A DNA stretch of 61,782 nt from Candidatus Altimarinota bacterium (GTDB taxonomy: Bacteria > Patescibacteriota > Gracilibacteria > BD1-5 > UBA2023): positions 1-61,782 of the forward strand of contig JAQTWX010000004.1 of NCBI GenBank assembly GCA_028689065.1. Reading direction: 5' to 3'. The number at the start of each line of letters is the position of its first letter. Within the stretch, counting starts at the first letter, position 1. Both the position numbers and the translations under genes were made by a program. The notes under the pieces are model-generated. The model was not told the DNA's origin. It ran no database searches and was given only the letters and a program-made list of their open reading frames with translations. Positions 51,561-61,261 of this stretch are shown piece after piece.

Positions 51561-53290
51561 TATGTAGTTTTTTCTGATTCTATAGCTACCTGAAGACTCT
51601 TGATATCAAGAACTCCATTTCGGATAATATTTTTTGAAAATAGAACTGATTCAATTGATGTATGAGTGAAGAATGATTTAAATTTTTCTTTACCATCTTG
51701 AGGATTCGCTATATTATTAGCATCTTTGATGCTGAGAACTTTTCCAAAAGAAGAAAGGATTCTTCTTTTTTCATTATCTCCGAATTTTTCACTTTGTATA
51801 TTTACATGAGTAGTATTGTTCGAGGTAGTATTGAGGAGTGTAGAGAGATTATTTTGAGAAAGGTGGCATATAAAGTACCCAAGACCACTTTGTTCAAGAA
51901 ATCGAAGATTTCTTATATATGCATTTGTTTTTGCTACCGTTGGTAGTTTAGTAATATTTTCTGGATCTGTTCCGATTTGAACAATATAGTGTCCATCTTC
52001 TTTTTTTACTGTTGCGATATTTGCATGAGGAGATTTCTTATCAAGAGGATAGGGTTGAGATTCTCCTTCTTTGATTTTTGAAAGTGGTACATATTTATAT
52101 CCTGATGTTTCTTTCAAAAAAGTTTTCTTTTCTTCTTTTTGATGTTGTTTTTGTTCGGATTTTTCCTTCTTTTTTACAAGCTCTTCTTGATTTTGTTTTA
52201 TTCTCTTTGCTACGACATTATGAAATTCTTTTTGAGTTATTTTTCCTGATAAGTAATCGAGCATACTAGAACGAACCTCTGGATTCTCGAGAGCAATATT
52301 CTCTTGCTCAATTACTTCTATGCTTTTCTGTCTATCTGTAAGTTCTATCCCCTTGTTAACCATATCCCATGGTTTTCATCATCTATTCAGTTTATCTTCT
52401 ATTTCAATCTTTCTTTTTTCTTCAAGAATATCTTTTTTATGTGCTTTAAGGAGAGTTTCGATATCTTCAATTTTTTTGATATTAAATTGTTTGAGATACT
52501 TGGCAAGTTCTTGTATATTTATGACATATTTTCCTGTCTTCTCATCAAACTCTTTTTCATTGAAAGTATCTGGAAATTTCGTTTTGAGAATTGTTTTAAT
52601 ATGTTCATTTTTTGGTCCATTGAGATAGTCTTGAAGCTCTTTGGAAAGAAGAGCTCGCATTTTTTCGAGAACTATAGGATTATCATCTTCGAGTTTTTTC
52701 TGCACATTTGTATCTATTGTTCATTTATCTGAATCAAGTCCCCAAAGTATTGCGAGATTCTGAAGTTTCTTTTTCCCTACAGGATAGCCACCAAGAATTG
52801 CGCCAAGTTTTGCTGAAGTGAGACTATTTTTTTCTTGAAGATATATGAGATAATGAGCAAAACCGACGGAGTTGATATCAGTTATATTTTTTGTACTCAG
52901 CTCTTTTTCAAAGTCTTTAACTAAAATAGATTCATTCCCACTTTGTTTGCTAAATTTTTGAATTTTATCATTGGTAGAAGTGGGAATATCTACGGTTGAT
53001 ATAATATCGGTTGTTATATTTATTGTTTTTGATTCAATATAATCAACAAAACCCATTTCTCATTTCAATTCTTTTAATACTTCTTCGCACTCTTTTTGGA
53101 TAATTTTTTCATCATGTTGTTTTTCTTTCAATATTTGAGTAATAGCATTTGTGAGTTTATCGAGTCTGTCACGTGGCATTCCGTCTTTTTCCTGCGATTG
53201 AATAAAAGCAATAGCAATTTTTTCCGCACTGTCTTGTGTTGAGTTTTTATCAGAATCTAAGATTTTTTGCTGCCATTCGAGATTATTCAT
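51560..53290 (-). CDS. large helical protein of unknown function
   Basis: 576 residues when four TGA codons (at 53057, 52721 and a TGA-TGA pair near 52378) are read as Gly; all four pieces share one frame. No signal peptide or membrane helix. Charged Lys/Glu/Gln-rich and likely helical in the middle (about 190-390, including a KKKEKSEQKQHQKEEKK stretch), with a C-terminal part that includes GYKYVPLSKIKEGE and YIVQIGTDPENI. No family recognised. Monocistronic and convergent with the GGDEF-EAL gene. Confidence 0.6.
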
Positions 53291-53417
53291 ATATAGAATA
53301 GTAAATTGTAATTAGTTTTTATACTACCATACTTGTGGTTATTGTGCAAAAAATCGAATCGTGTTGCATTTCCTCTGAAAACCTTATACTTACAGTAGTA
53401 TTCTTCATTCATAACTT

Positions 53418-54158
53418 ATGTCACAAAATTACGCATTTATCGATGCTCAGAACCTCAATTCTTGACTCTCAAAACTCGGTTGGAAGATAGATTGGAAGCG
53501 TTTTCGAGAGTATCTGAGAGAAGAGGCAGATATAGAAGTTGCCTATGTCTTCCTCGGATTTATGCTCGGAAATCAGGATCTGTACCTCATGCTCCAGAAG
53601 TCGGGATTTGTGGTGGTTTTTAAAGAAATTCTCACAATGGAATCATGAGAAGTGAAAGGGAATATTGATGCAGAACTGATTCTTCAGGCGATGATTGATT
53701 ATGATCGATATGATCAAGCACTTATTGTTTCATGAGATGGGGATTTTACCTGTCTTCTTCGATATCTGAAACAAAATGACAAACTTCTTGGGGTTCTTGC
53801 TCCATATGAGAAATGACTATCATCACTTATTCAAAAAGTTGCAGAATGAAAGATTGAATATCTTCGAATTCTCCGAAAAAAAGTAGAATATCGTCCTCTT
53901 TGAGGAAAGAAAAAATCTCACCACCCTCTCCCTCCCATGAGGTCCGATATAGAAGTGTCGGAAGCGAAAAATAATGGGTCACAGAAACCAAAAAACATAC
54001 CCTCCTCAAAGCCCGGAAGGTCTCCAAGAAAGCCAGAAAAATCCACTCTACATACGGAAAGAAGAACGAAACAGGTAGTGTCCCAAAAAACAGAACAGAG
54101 CTCACCAAAAAAAGGTGCCCCAAGAAAGGGGACACTCTATACAGGGGGTATTCAGTAG
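53418..54158 (+). CDS. NYN-domain (LabA/DUF88-like) probable RNase with basic tail
   Basis: 246 residues with seven TGA-Gly codons. PIN-like NYN domain (about 1-165): NYAFIDAQNLNSGL (first Asp), KGNIDAELILQAMIDY (second acid), ALIVSGDGDFTCLLRYL (DGDF acid pair) and GVLAPYEKG. These acids form the metal site of NYN/PIN nucleases. The C-terminal 80 residues are Lys, Arg, Ser and Pro-rich and disordered, with likely RNA binding. Convergent with the PriA-like gene. Confidence 0.82.
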
Positions 54159-54164
54159 GCTTTC

Positions 54165-55127
54165 TTACTTTCTCTCCAGGCTCACTCCACGATTTCGGAA
54201 TATTTCTTTCTCAATCTCCACGAGAAGAGGAGAGAGATTATCTCCTTTGAGAACTATTTTTTGTCCGTATTCATTGTTGCGTTTCGTGAAGAGTTCTTTA
54301 TCAAAGTACAATTCTACTTCGGGGGTTTTTAGTATCTCGAGTTTATTTCTGAGCTTATAGATAATGTCTTTGATCCGCTCCTTGCTTGGGTCACGCACCC
54401 AGATATGGACGAGTTCCTTATAAGGCGGATAGGAAAAGGTCTTTCGCTCGGCGAGAGTATGGATGAGAAAGTCCCGGTAATTCCCTTCGGTGATATTCTT
54501 CACGAGATCCGATTTTGGAGCGAAGGTTTGGATATAAATATCTGACCCTTTTCGAGCGTTGTAAGCGATGTTGGTATAGATTTTTTCTTCTATATCGTAC
54601 TCGGGAACGGCTATTTCGGATTCGAGAAGGAGAAAGGCGACAAGTTCTATTCATTCAATAGACAATGTATTTCCCATTTCTGTCGAGAGAAGAATTTCTG
54701 CTTCGGAAATTTCCTGGAATTGTATTCCATCGGATCGCTTCTTGTCCGAATCTATACGGGCAATACGTGCCTCTGGAAATAGCTTTTTAAGATTTTCTTC
54801 TATCTTCTGAATTCCAAATCCTATACTGTTAAGGTTGGTTCCATGACACTTCGGACAACTATGTGGAATTTCAGACTCTGCACTACAATGATGACAGAGG
54901 AGGCGACGAGTCGGGGACGTATGGACAATCATTGCTAGATCACAACGCTCACAGAGAAATTGATATCCGCAATCTTTACAAATAAGTGTTCGTGCTGATC
55001 ATCGTCGGTTAAAAAAGAGGAGGCATTTCTTTCCGTCCGCTCTGACTTCGGTAATTTTTTGTATGAGCTCGTCGGAGAGAAAGGGGAGGGGGCAACGGGC
55101 GTAGGTGAGATCTATAATGGTAAACAT
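54165..55127 (-). CDS. reduced PriA-like protein lacking the ATPase lobe
   Basis: 320 residues with two TGA-Gly codons. It matches the C-terminal half of primosomal protein N': LLFFNRRGSARTLICKDCGY, the paired zinc sites CKDC, CERC, CHHC and CPKC, SIGFGIQKIEENLKKLFPEARIARIDSDK, then LVAFLLLESE and the C-terminal domain ending LSPLLVEIEKEIF. The DNA-binding and Walker A/B lobe of the usual 700-residue protein is absent, and motif VI (QVAGRAGR in PriA) reads NIAYNARKG, so helicase activity is unlikely. The gap to nrdR is 2 bases. Confidence 0.8.
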
Positions 55128-55129
55128 TT

Positions 55130-55576
55130 TTATTCCAGCTCGCTTTTAATAAAATTCACAAAATCTTGGGCTGTGTCGAAGTTATGGTAAACAGAAGCAA
55201 ATCGGATGTAAGCAACATCATCGATATCTTTGAGACGATGAAGTATATCCTTTCCGATACGTTTGGAAGAAATACCCTTTTTATTAGATGCCCATTCGTT
55301 TTCGAGCTCATTGATCATTTGTTCGATCTGATTATGATCCATACTTCGTCTACTAAATGCCATAAGAATACTTCGTTGCACTTTAGTACGGTCATAGAGC
55401 TCTTTTTCTCCTGTAGATTTTGTGACAAGGAAATTGATGAATTCAAGTCGTTCAAAAGTAGTGAATCGTGCTTCACATTTTTCACATTCACGCCTTCGTC
55501 GGATAGATTGACCATCCTCGGTCATACGAGAGTCTATTACCTTGGTATCGAGATTCTTACATTTGGGACAGCGCAT
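55130..55576 (-). CDS. nrdR: transcriptional repressor NrdR
   Basis: 148 residues, usual length. Zinc ribbon MRCPKCKNLDTKVIDSRMTEDGQSIRRRRECEKCEARF shown in parts as CPKC and CEKC, then an ATP-cone (VTKSTGEKELYDRTKVQRSI onward). NrdR represses ribonucleotide reductase genes when dATP is high. No TGA codons. First gene of a pair with the PriA-like gene; no nrd gene is in the window. Confidence 0.96.
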   Translation of the reverse strand: MRCPKCKNLDTKVIDSRMTEDGQSIRRRRECEKCEARFTTFERLEFINFLVTKSTGEKELYDRTKVQRSILMAFSRRSMDHNQIEQMINELENEWASNKKGISSKRIGKDILHRLKDIDDVAYIRFASVYHNFDTAQDFVNFIKSELE

Positions 55577-55653
55577 AAAAGTAAGGGTTAGAGAACAGGA
55601 ATAAATAGATAAAAAGAGTGTATGTCTTTTTTGTTTTTTGTAAAGTTTTGAAA

Positions 55654-57906
55654 TTAGTACTTTTTCTCTATTTTCACCCCATCAAGATAGTAGGCAATAA
55701 TCTGCTGGTAGGTAAATCACATATCTTCTGCGAGGTAGGTGGCACCGATTCCGCTGATTCCGACCCCATGTCATTTTTGAGTATGTCCGACCCCTCCTGG
55801 ATCTGTAACGCTCTGAAGATATGGAATATCCTGACAGAGATTTTTATTCTTTGCACGAGCTTCACAATACTGTTTTGCAGAAAGTGTTTGTCCATTGGAT
55901 TCACTAAAATACCATGGTTTTATAGGTACACCATTATAGGTGATAATCTGTCCATTGGTAGCATCTACGAGACGAGAAGTAAGCGGGCTTCGTTTCTCAT
56001 ATCCATACCCGAGGTATTTCTGAAATTCATCAGGATTATCGGATCCATCATAATCTTTCCCAGGGAATTTTCGATTCTCTGGCTTGCTGTAAAAGTACGC
56101 ATATGAACGGGCAGCAGTAAGTATGGTTTTTACCTTTTCTTCATTATCACCATTGGAAACTTCCGCTATTCCTCGTAGATAATCCTCGAGTGGAAGCTCA
56201 TTGACGACGACGAGTTTGCCTCATTCATTGAGAAGGGAGATTTTTCCACGAAATACATTATCATTCATTGTACCAGTTGTATCCCATGTCGGTTTACGAT
56301 TCCAACTTGGGATCTCGATGAATTTTGCTGAGAGTTCTACTTTGGGGAAAGGATATCTTTTTCCTCCGAGTACGAGAGCGATTTTATCAGTTCCAAATGC
56401 TTCAAAAGGAAGTTCTAGATTTTTTTTGAGAATTCATGAATTCTCTCCGATAACGAGTCGAGGAAGTGTACTATCTCCAGATTTGAGACGGATAGTGGTA
56501 TGAGGATAAGAGAGTCGAATTCGGATGGTTGGTCATTTTCCGAGTCCGAGAAAAGGAACGAGAGAAGTAAGTTTAATAGAATTATATTTTGGATTAATAA
56601 CAGGATTTCGTCCAATAGAAGTAGCCTCCGTTTTTCGAATATTTTCCACAAAACGAAAGAGATTATTTCCGGGACAATTTGTAAATCCCACTTCTCGATG
56701 TCCTTCGAGATTTGGAGTCGAGAAATCATCAATAAGACAACTGTTTTTTAGACATTCCTTATGTCCTGTGGAGCTTCCATGAATATCAATTCCATATTTT
56801 TTTGAAAGATACTCAATAATATCTTTTATTGCTTCCTCTTGCTCTGTTACGATAGAATCTGTCATAAAATTCCCCATAACACTTACACCAACAGTACTTT
56901 TGTTATTCCAAAGTGCATGAGCTGCAACATTATAATCACCACCAGCTCGCCCTTCATAGATTTCTCCGCGTTGTCCGACCAAATAATTATATCCGATATC
57001 GCCCCATCCGCGGACGATAGTGTGATAGTAATAGATTCCGCGAATAAGAGCAAGATCATCCCTATTCTTCTGATTATCCTCCGCGGTATGATGAATAATA
57101 ATTCGTTCTACTTGTTTTGTTTTTTCTATCGGCCAAACAAGTTCATGTCCATTCTCTTCTTTTATTCTCTCTATTGCTTGATCCTGTTCTGGAAAATCAG
57201 TTGCAAGATGTGTGGCTATTGCGAGGTTTTTTGCTTCGTATGCAAGAGTGGCTTCAGATTTTGGTTTATCTTTCTCAGCTTCAAGTTTTGTAAATATTGT
57301 CTGCCATCGAGAATGATCTCTATAGCGGAGGGTTTCATCTGCTCCCCAGTCCGCTCGTTTTATGATATTTATATTTGAATTTTCTCCTGATGCCTGAGCT
57401 TTTGTTGCTCCAAAAGCCATATGGAGATTACTAGAATTAGTATCGAGTCCTATGATGGAAAGAGATGGAATCTGGATTCATGATTTTGTCTCGATAGTAT
57501 AGGTAATATGATTCGTTTTATCAAAGAAAATAGGTTCGGTATAATAGAATGCTTCATTTCGACCATCACCGTCCATATCTATAGAAAGGGGAAAATTCTT
57601 TCCATCTACTTGAATATTTATCCGAAGATTATTTTCAGTATCCAGAGTGAAAGTTCTTGGGATACGAAGAGTAAACATATTTTGTTTTTGAGAGAAAGTA
57701 ACCTTTCCGCTCGCTTGTTTCCAGAAAACAGTGGATTTATTGTGTTTAATACTGGCAGTGGGTTCTATAATATCTATAAAATGGAGATTTTGAACCTGTT
57801 CTTCGGAAACATAGGTGTACTTTTTCTCCAGATGAAAACTCTCACCAATAGGGGAGAGTAGAGGGAAGAGGAGAGTTATGAGTGTGAGAAATGCAAGTTT
57901 TTTCAT
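55654..57906 (-). CDS. amidase (PGRP) and SpoIID-domain fusion
   Basis: 750 residues as one frame with several TGA-Gly codons. Signal peptide (about 1-22), an N-terminal beta domain (to about 155), an N-acetylmuramoyl-L-alanine amidase/PGRP domain (about 180-420) with zinc ligands in IIIHHTAED, GDIGYNYLV, AHALWNNKSTVGVSVMG, GHRE and CPGN, then a SpoIID/LytB domain (about 460-750) with ELPLEDYLRGIAEVS, RSYAYFYS, WYFSESNGQT and GHGVGISGIG. SpoIID enzymes cut glycans stripped of peptides by an amidase, so both steps occur in one protein. Stop at 55654. Confidence 0.87.
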
Positions 57907-57942
57907 GCCAATGAGTATATGGAAAAATGATTTTTTTCAAAT

Positions 57943-59100
57943 TTACTCTTCCATTTTCTTTCTCTCACAGCGTACTCTCCACCAATTCGATACAGGTATC
58001 TCTATATATGTATAACTGAGCCAAGAGAGTGAAAATCCGCCAATAAATGTTCCGATGGCAAGTAAAATCCAGTCGGGCATAAGAAGGTCGTGTTGTCCAT
58101 TGAAAATGAAACGAGTCATAAGAACCATGACGACCGCATGCCAGAGATAAACAGAATAAGAAAGTCGAGCGATAGTATGAAAAACATGATTATCGAGCCA
58201 CTTATGAATGTATTTTGTACCAGGTGAGAGAAATACAAGAAGAACGATGAGAGTGGTTGCAAAAGGAAACCGGTGTGCTCCATGAAGCCAGGTGTATTCA
58301 AAATCTCCGGCTTCTCGAATACACCAAAGAAATAATACTAGCCCAATAGCTGTAAAAATAAAAAATATATCTTGCCAAAGAGATTCTGAGTGAGCTTTTT
58401 TTTCTCTCCATACGAGAATTCCCGCGATAATTGCCCCCATGAGAAAATGAAGTCCAAATATAAAGGGGTTGAAATACGGGAACCATTCACTCATAATTCC
58501 TTCTATTTTTGGAAATGGAAGAGTTATAAACCAGAGATGGAGTCCTGCAAGGATTCAGGCAGTTGCAAGAATAACCCCCGGGATAAAGATTTTTCGCACG
58601 CGAATAATTATGCTCATCATTCCCATAATGAGAATCGCTCCCATCATATCGAAGGATATATACCAAAGAGGTCCGTTTATATCCACGGGAAAGAAGGTGA
58701 ATGGATGAATCCAGGCAAGAAAACTCGCACCGGACAAGAGTCGTATAAATGCCCCATCCTGGTACCCGTTTAGAAATATCGCGAGGAAAAATGTAAAAAC
58801 GAGAGCAAAATAATAGGCAGGAGCGATTCGAAAAAATCGACTTACAAAGAGTGCTCGGGCTTTTGGTATAGCCATATCTCGGATAATAGCTCGCCAAAAA
58901 GGAAGAGAATTAGTGATGGCGGAAAGGATAAAAAAGAGACTCACATTTACTGGCCAAGTTTCGACGAATTGGTACAAATCCCAGTTCCAGAGTGCGAGAT
59001 CCGTAACAGAACGATGTTGATTTAGATGATATATAATAACACTCAAACAAGCGAGTGCTCGGAGTCCATTAAAACCCGGAAGTGGGCGAGCTTGGGACAT
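57943..59100 (-). CDS. acyltransferase family 3 (OafA-like) membrane protein
   Basis: 385 residues. Starts PLPGFNGLRALACLSVIIYH, the hallmark N terminus with the conserved Arg and His; then RFFRIAPAYYFALVF and LWYISFDM; about ten membrane segments and the ending YTYIEIPVSNWW typical of the family. A TGA-Gly at 58555-58557 joins the two halves. These enzymes move acyl groups, often acetyl, onto sugars or wall polymers. It lies 36 bases upstream of the amidase-SpoIID gene on the same strand. Confidence 0.9.
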
Positions 59101-59218
59101 AAATTTTGATGAGTTTTTAAGATAAATAAAAGGAATACTATACTTGTTGTGAATATATGGAAATAAAAAACAAATACAAGGGGATTTTTAAAGATTTAAT
59201 CAACGTCCCTAAAAAGTT

Positions 59219-59246
59219 TTGACAAAGGCTAGGAAAATAATATAAA
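59219..59246 (+). promoter_or_regulatory. promoter of the aroG leader
   Basis: TTGACA (59219-59224), 16 bases, TATAAA (59241-59246); expected start near 59252, about 22 bases before the leader peptide ATG. Confidence 0.65.
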
Positions 59247-59273
59247 TACCTTGTTAGTCTAATAAAAATTCTT

Positions 59274-59351
59274 ATGAATCTTCATTGCCAAAATTTCTTC
59301 TTTTTCTTCTTTCGAAATGAATCGAAGGGTTTATTTTTGGCGTGAAACTAA
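59274..59351 (+). CDS. phenylalanine-rich leader peptide of aroG
   Basis: 25-residue peptide: after MNLHCQN come six consecutive Phe codons (59295-59312), then RNESKG, LFLA, a TGA-Gly, Asn and stop TAA at 59349. Long runs of the regulated amino acid are the hallmark of attenuator leader peptides. Placement after a promoter and directly before an antiterminator/terminator pair supports this. Too short for typical gene finding. Ribosome stalling at the Phe run when Phe-tRNA is scarce would set the RNA fold. Confidence 0.82.
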
Positions 59352-59400
59352 TTTCAAATCAAAAACAAGTCCTTCGGTCAATCGAAGGATTTTTATTTTT
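59310..59400 (+). promoter_or_regulatory. phenylalanine attenuator of aroG
   Basis: Segment 1 TTCGA (59311-59315) pairs with segment 2 TCGAA (59322-59326). Segment 2 CGAAGG (59323-59328) can instead pair with segment 3 CCTTCG (59371-59376). Segment 3 can also pair with segment 4 CGAAGGA (59383-59389) as TCCTTCG-GTCAAT-CGAAGGA plus T-run, an intrinsic terminator ending at 59400. Segment 1 overlaps the last Phe codon, so a ribosome stalled on the Phe run blocks 1:2, allows 2:3 and prevents termination, whereas with enough Phe the ribosome covers segment 2 and 3:4 forms. Confidence 0.82.
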
Positions 59401-59414
59401 CTATCTTTTCTACT

Positions 59415-60434
59415 ATGTGAGCAACAATCAAAGGAAAACTTATCGAAAGTGATAATCTCAAGAATATCTATCCACTTACTTCGACTATGAAACATGATAT
59501 AATGCTCGCTCGAAAAAATATCGAGGATATTCTCAGGGGTCAAAGTAATCGAAAGATTCTTATAATCGGACCATGTTCTGCTGATTTTGAATCATCTCTC
59601 ATGGAATATGCAGAGTTTCTAAGTGAGATACGCAATCGTGTCCGAGATAAAATAGAGATAGTTATGCGATTTTATACCGGAAAACCTCGAACTATCGGTG
59701 GATGGAAGGGATTACAGAATGCGCAACCATGACAGGATGCAGATATAAATGAAGGACTCAAGGAGAGTCGTCGCCTCGCTCTTCGGCTTCTCGAACTCGG
59801 TATTCCACTTGCTGATGAGATGCTTCATCCACAACTCTCTCAACACTTCGATGATATATTTTCCTATCTTGCGGTCGGAGCTCGAAGTACCGAAAATCAG
59901 TATCATAGGGAAGTTGCTTCTGGACTCGATATCCCTGTGGGAATGAAGAATCCAAGTTCCGGAAGTGTATCTATTATGACAGATTCTATCAAGGCAGCGC
60001 AAACGTCGAGTCACTATTCTATCGGAGATATGCTTTTTGACAGTATTGGAAATGCTTATGCTCACGGAATACTTCGCGGAGGGTCAGATGGCCCAAATTA
60101 TCATGCAAAAAATATTCGAGAATATATAGGAAAGATGAATGGTATAGAAAATCCTGCACTGATCGTAGATTGTAATCATGCAAATTCTGGAAAGGATCCA
60201 TTGAAACAAATCGATGTTATTTGAAAGCTTTACAGAGATATTCTCCCTTCGCTTGATAGACAGTGAATTGATGCTCGAAATCTTATAAAAGGATTTATGG
60301 TGGAGAGTTATCTCTATGATGGACGTCAGGATTGGTCGGAGACTATTCAGAAAGGAAAATCTCTTACTGATGCATGTATAGGAAAAAAATGAACAGAAGA
60401 ACTTATTATGAAATTATATGAGAGTATAAAATAA
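59415..60434 (+). CDS. aroG: 3-deoxy-D-arabino-heptulosonate-7-phosphate synthase (type I)
   Basis: 339 residues; codon 2 is TGA-Gly. Patterns: KILIIGPCSADF, MRFYTGKPRTIGGWKGLQ, LADEMLHPQ, VGARSTENQYHREVASGLD, PVGMKNPSSGS, ILRGGSDGPNYH, DCNHANSGKDPLKQ and GFMVESYLYDGRQ, all of the AroF/G/H type. It joins PEP and erythrose-4-phosphate at the start of the shikimate pathway. No other shikimate gene is nearby in the window. Controlled by the Phe attenuator, consistent with Phe-sensitive DAHP synthase control elsewhere. Confidence 0.96.
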
Positions 60435-60437
60435 TAT

Positions 60438-60468
60438 AAAAACCAGCTTTGTGAGAGCTGATTTTTAT
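60438..60468. terminator. terminator between aroG and the YgjP-like gene
   Basis: AAAAACCAGCT-TTGTGAG-AGCTGATTTTT with T-run; also serves the convergent gene. Confidence 0.75.
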
Positions 60469-60478
60469 ATTGATTTTT

Positions 60479-61150
60479 TTAAAATTTTGGAATCTCATAT
60501 CTCCATCCTTCTTCTCGCAAGTGTGTACGGTGTGCTTTCCAGTCTGGAACAATTGATTCTACAAGTCACCAGAAATGGGATGAGTGATTTTTATGGATAG
60601 TATGAGCAAGTTCGTGCACGACGACGTAGTCGATGACCTCTCTCGGTGCCATAAGGAGTCTCCAGGGGAAGTTGAGATTATTCCGACCACTGCACGATCC
60701 CCATCGAGTCGTGGCACTGGTGATGCGAATTTGTTTAAATGAAAATCCGTGTTTCTCTGAAAAATAAGTAACTCGCTCATTCATATGCTTCTGTGCTTGC
60801 TTCCGGTACCACCCAGTGAGTATTTTTTGTTCCGCGGAAACCTCCTGTACTTTTCCCGAGAAAATGAAGATTCATTCGGATTGCAGAACGGTTTCCTTTT
60901 GGAGGAGATTATATTCGAATGAATATACTTGTCCGAGATAATAGAGAGTAGTACCCTTCTGTTCTTTCCGCTCCGTATGTCGAGCAAGATACTTCTCTAT
61001 CCAGTCAGTTTTTCGCTCGACAAAGGCATGGATGATATCGAGAGGAACCGAAAAAGGAGCTCGAACAACGAGTCCTTTTTTTTGTGAAATTTGAAGCGAG
61101 AGAGATCGACGTGATGCTCGTATGATCTCGAAAGGAGGAATTTTGGACAT
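60479..61150 (-). CDS. YgjP-like (DUF45/M48-related) metallopeptidase
   Basis: 223 residues with two TGA-Gly codons. N-terminal half with RASRRSLSLQISQKKGLVVR and VERKTDWIEKYL, then TRWGSCSGRNNLNFPWRLL and the zinc motif VVVHELAHTIHKNHSSHFW (HExxH plus a third His), the pattern of the YgjP/WLM family. Soluble. Convergent with aroG and divergent from the last gene. Confidence 0.9.
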
Positions 61151-61261
61151 GGTGGTATCGTATGGTTTTTGGACAAGAAATCAAGAAAATATAGGGTATT
61201 TTTGCTCTTTTATCACCTTTATGATATTGTTTAAATAAGTAATATTTTTTTAAAAGGTTTT

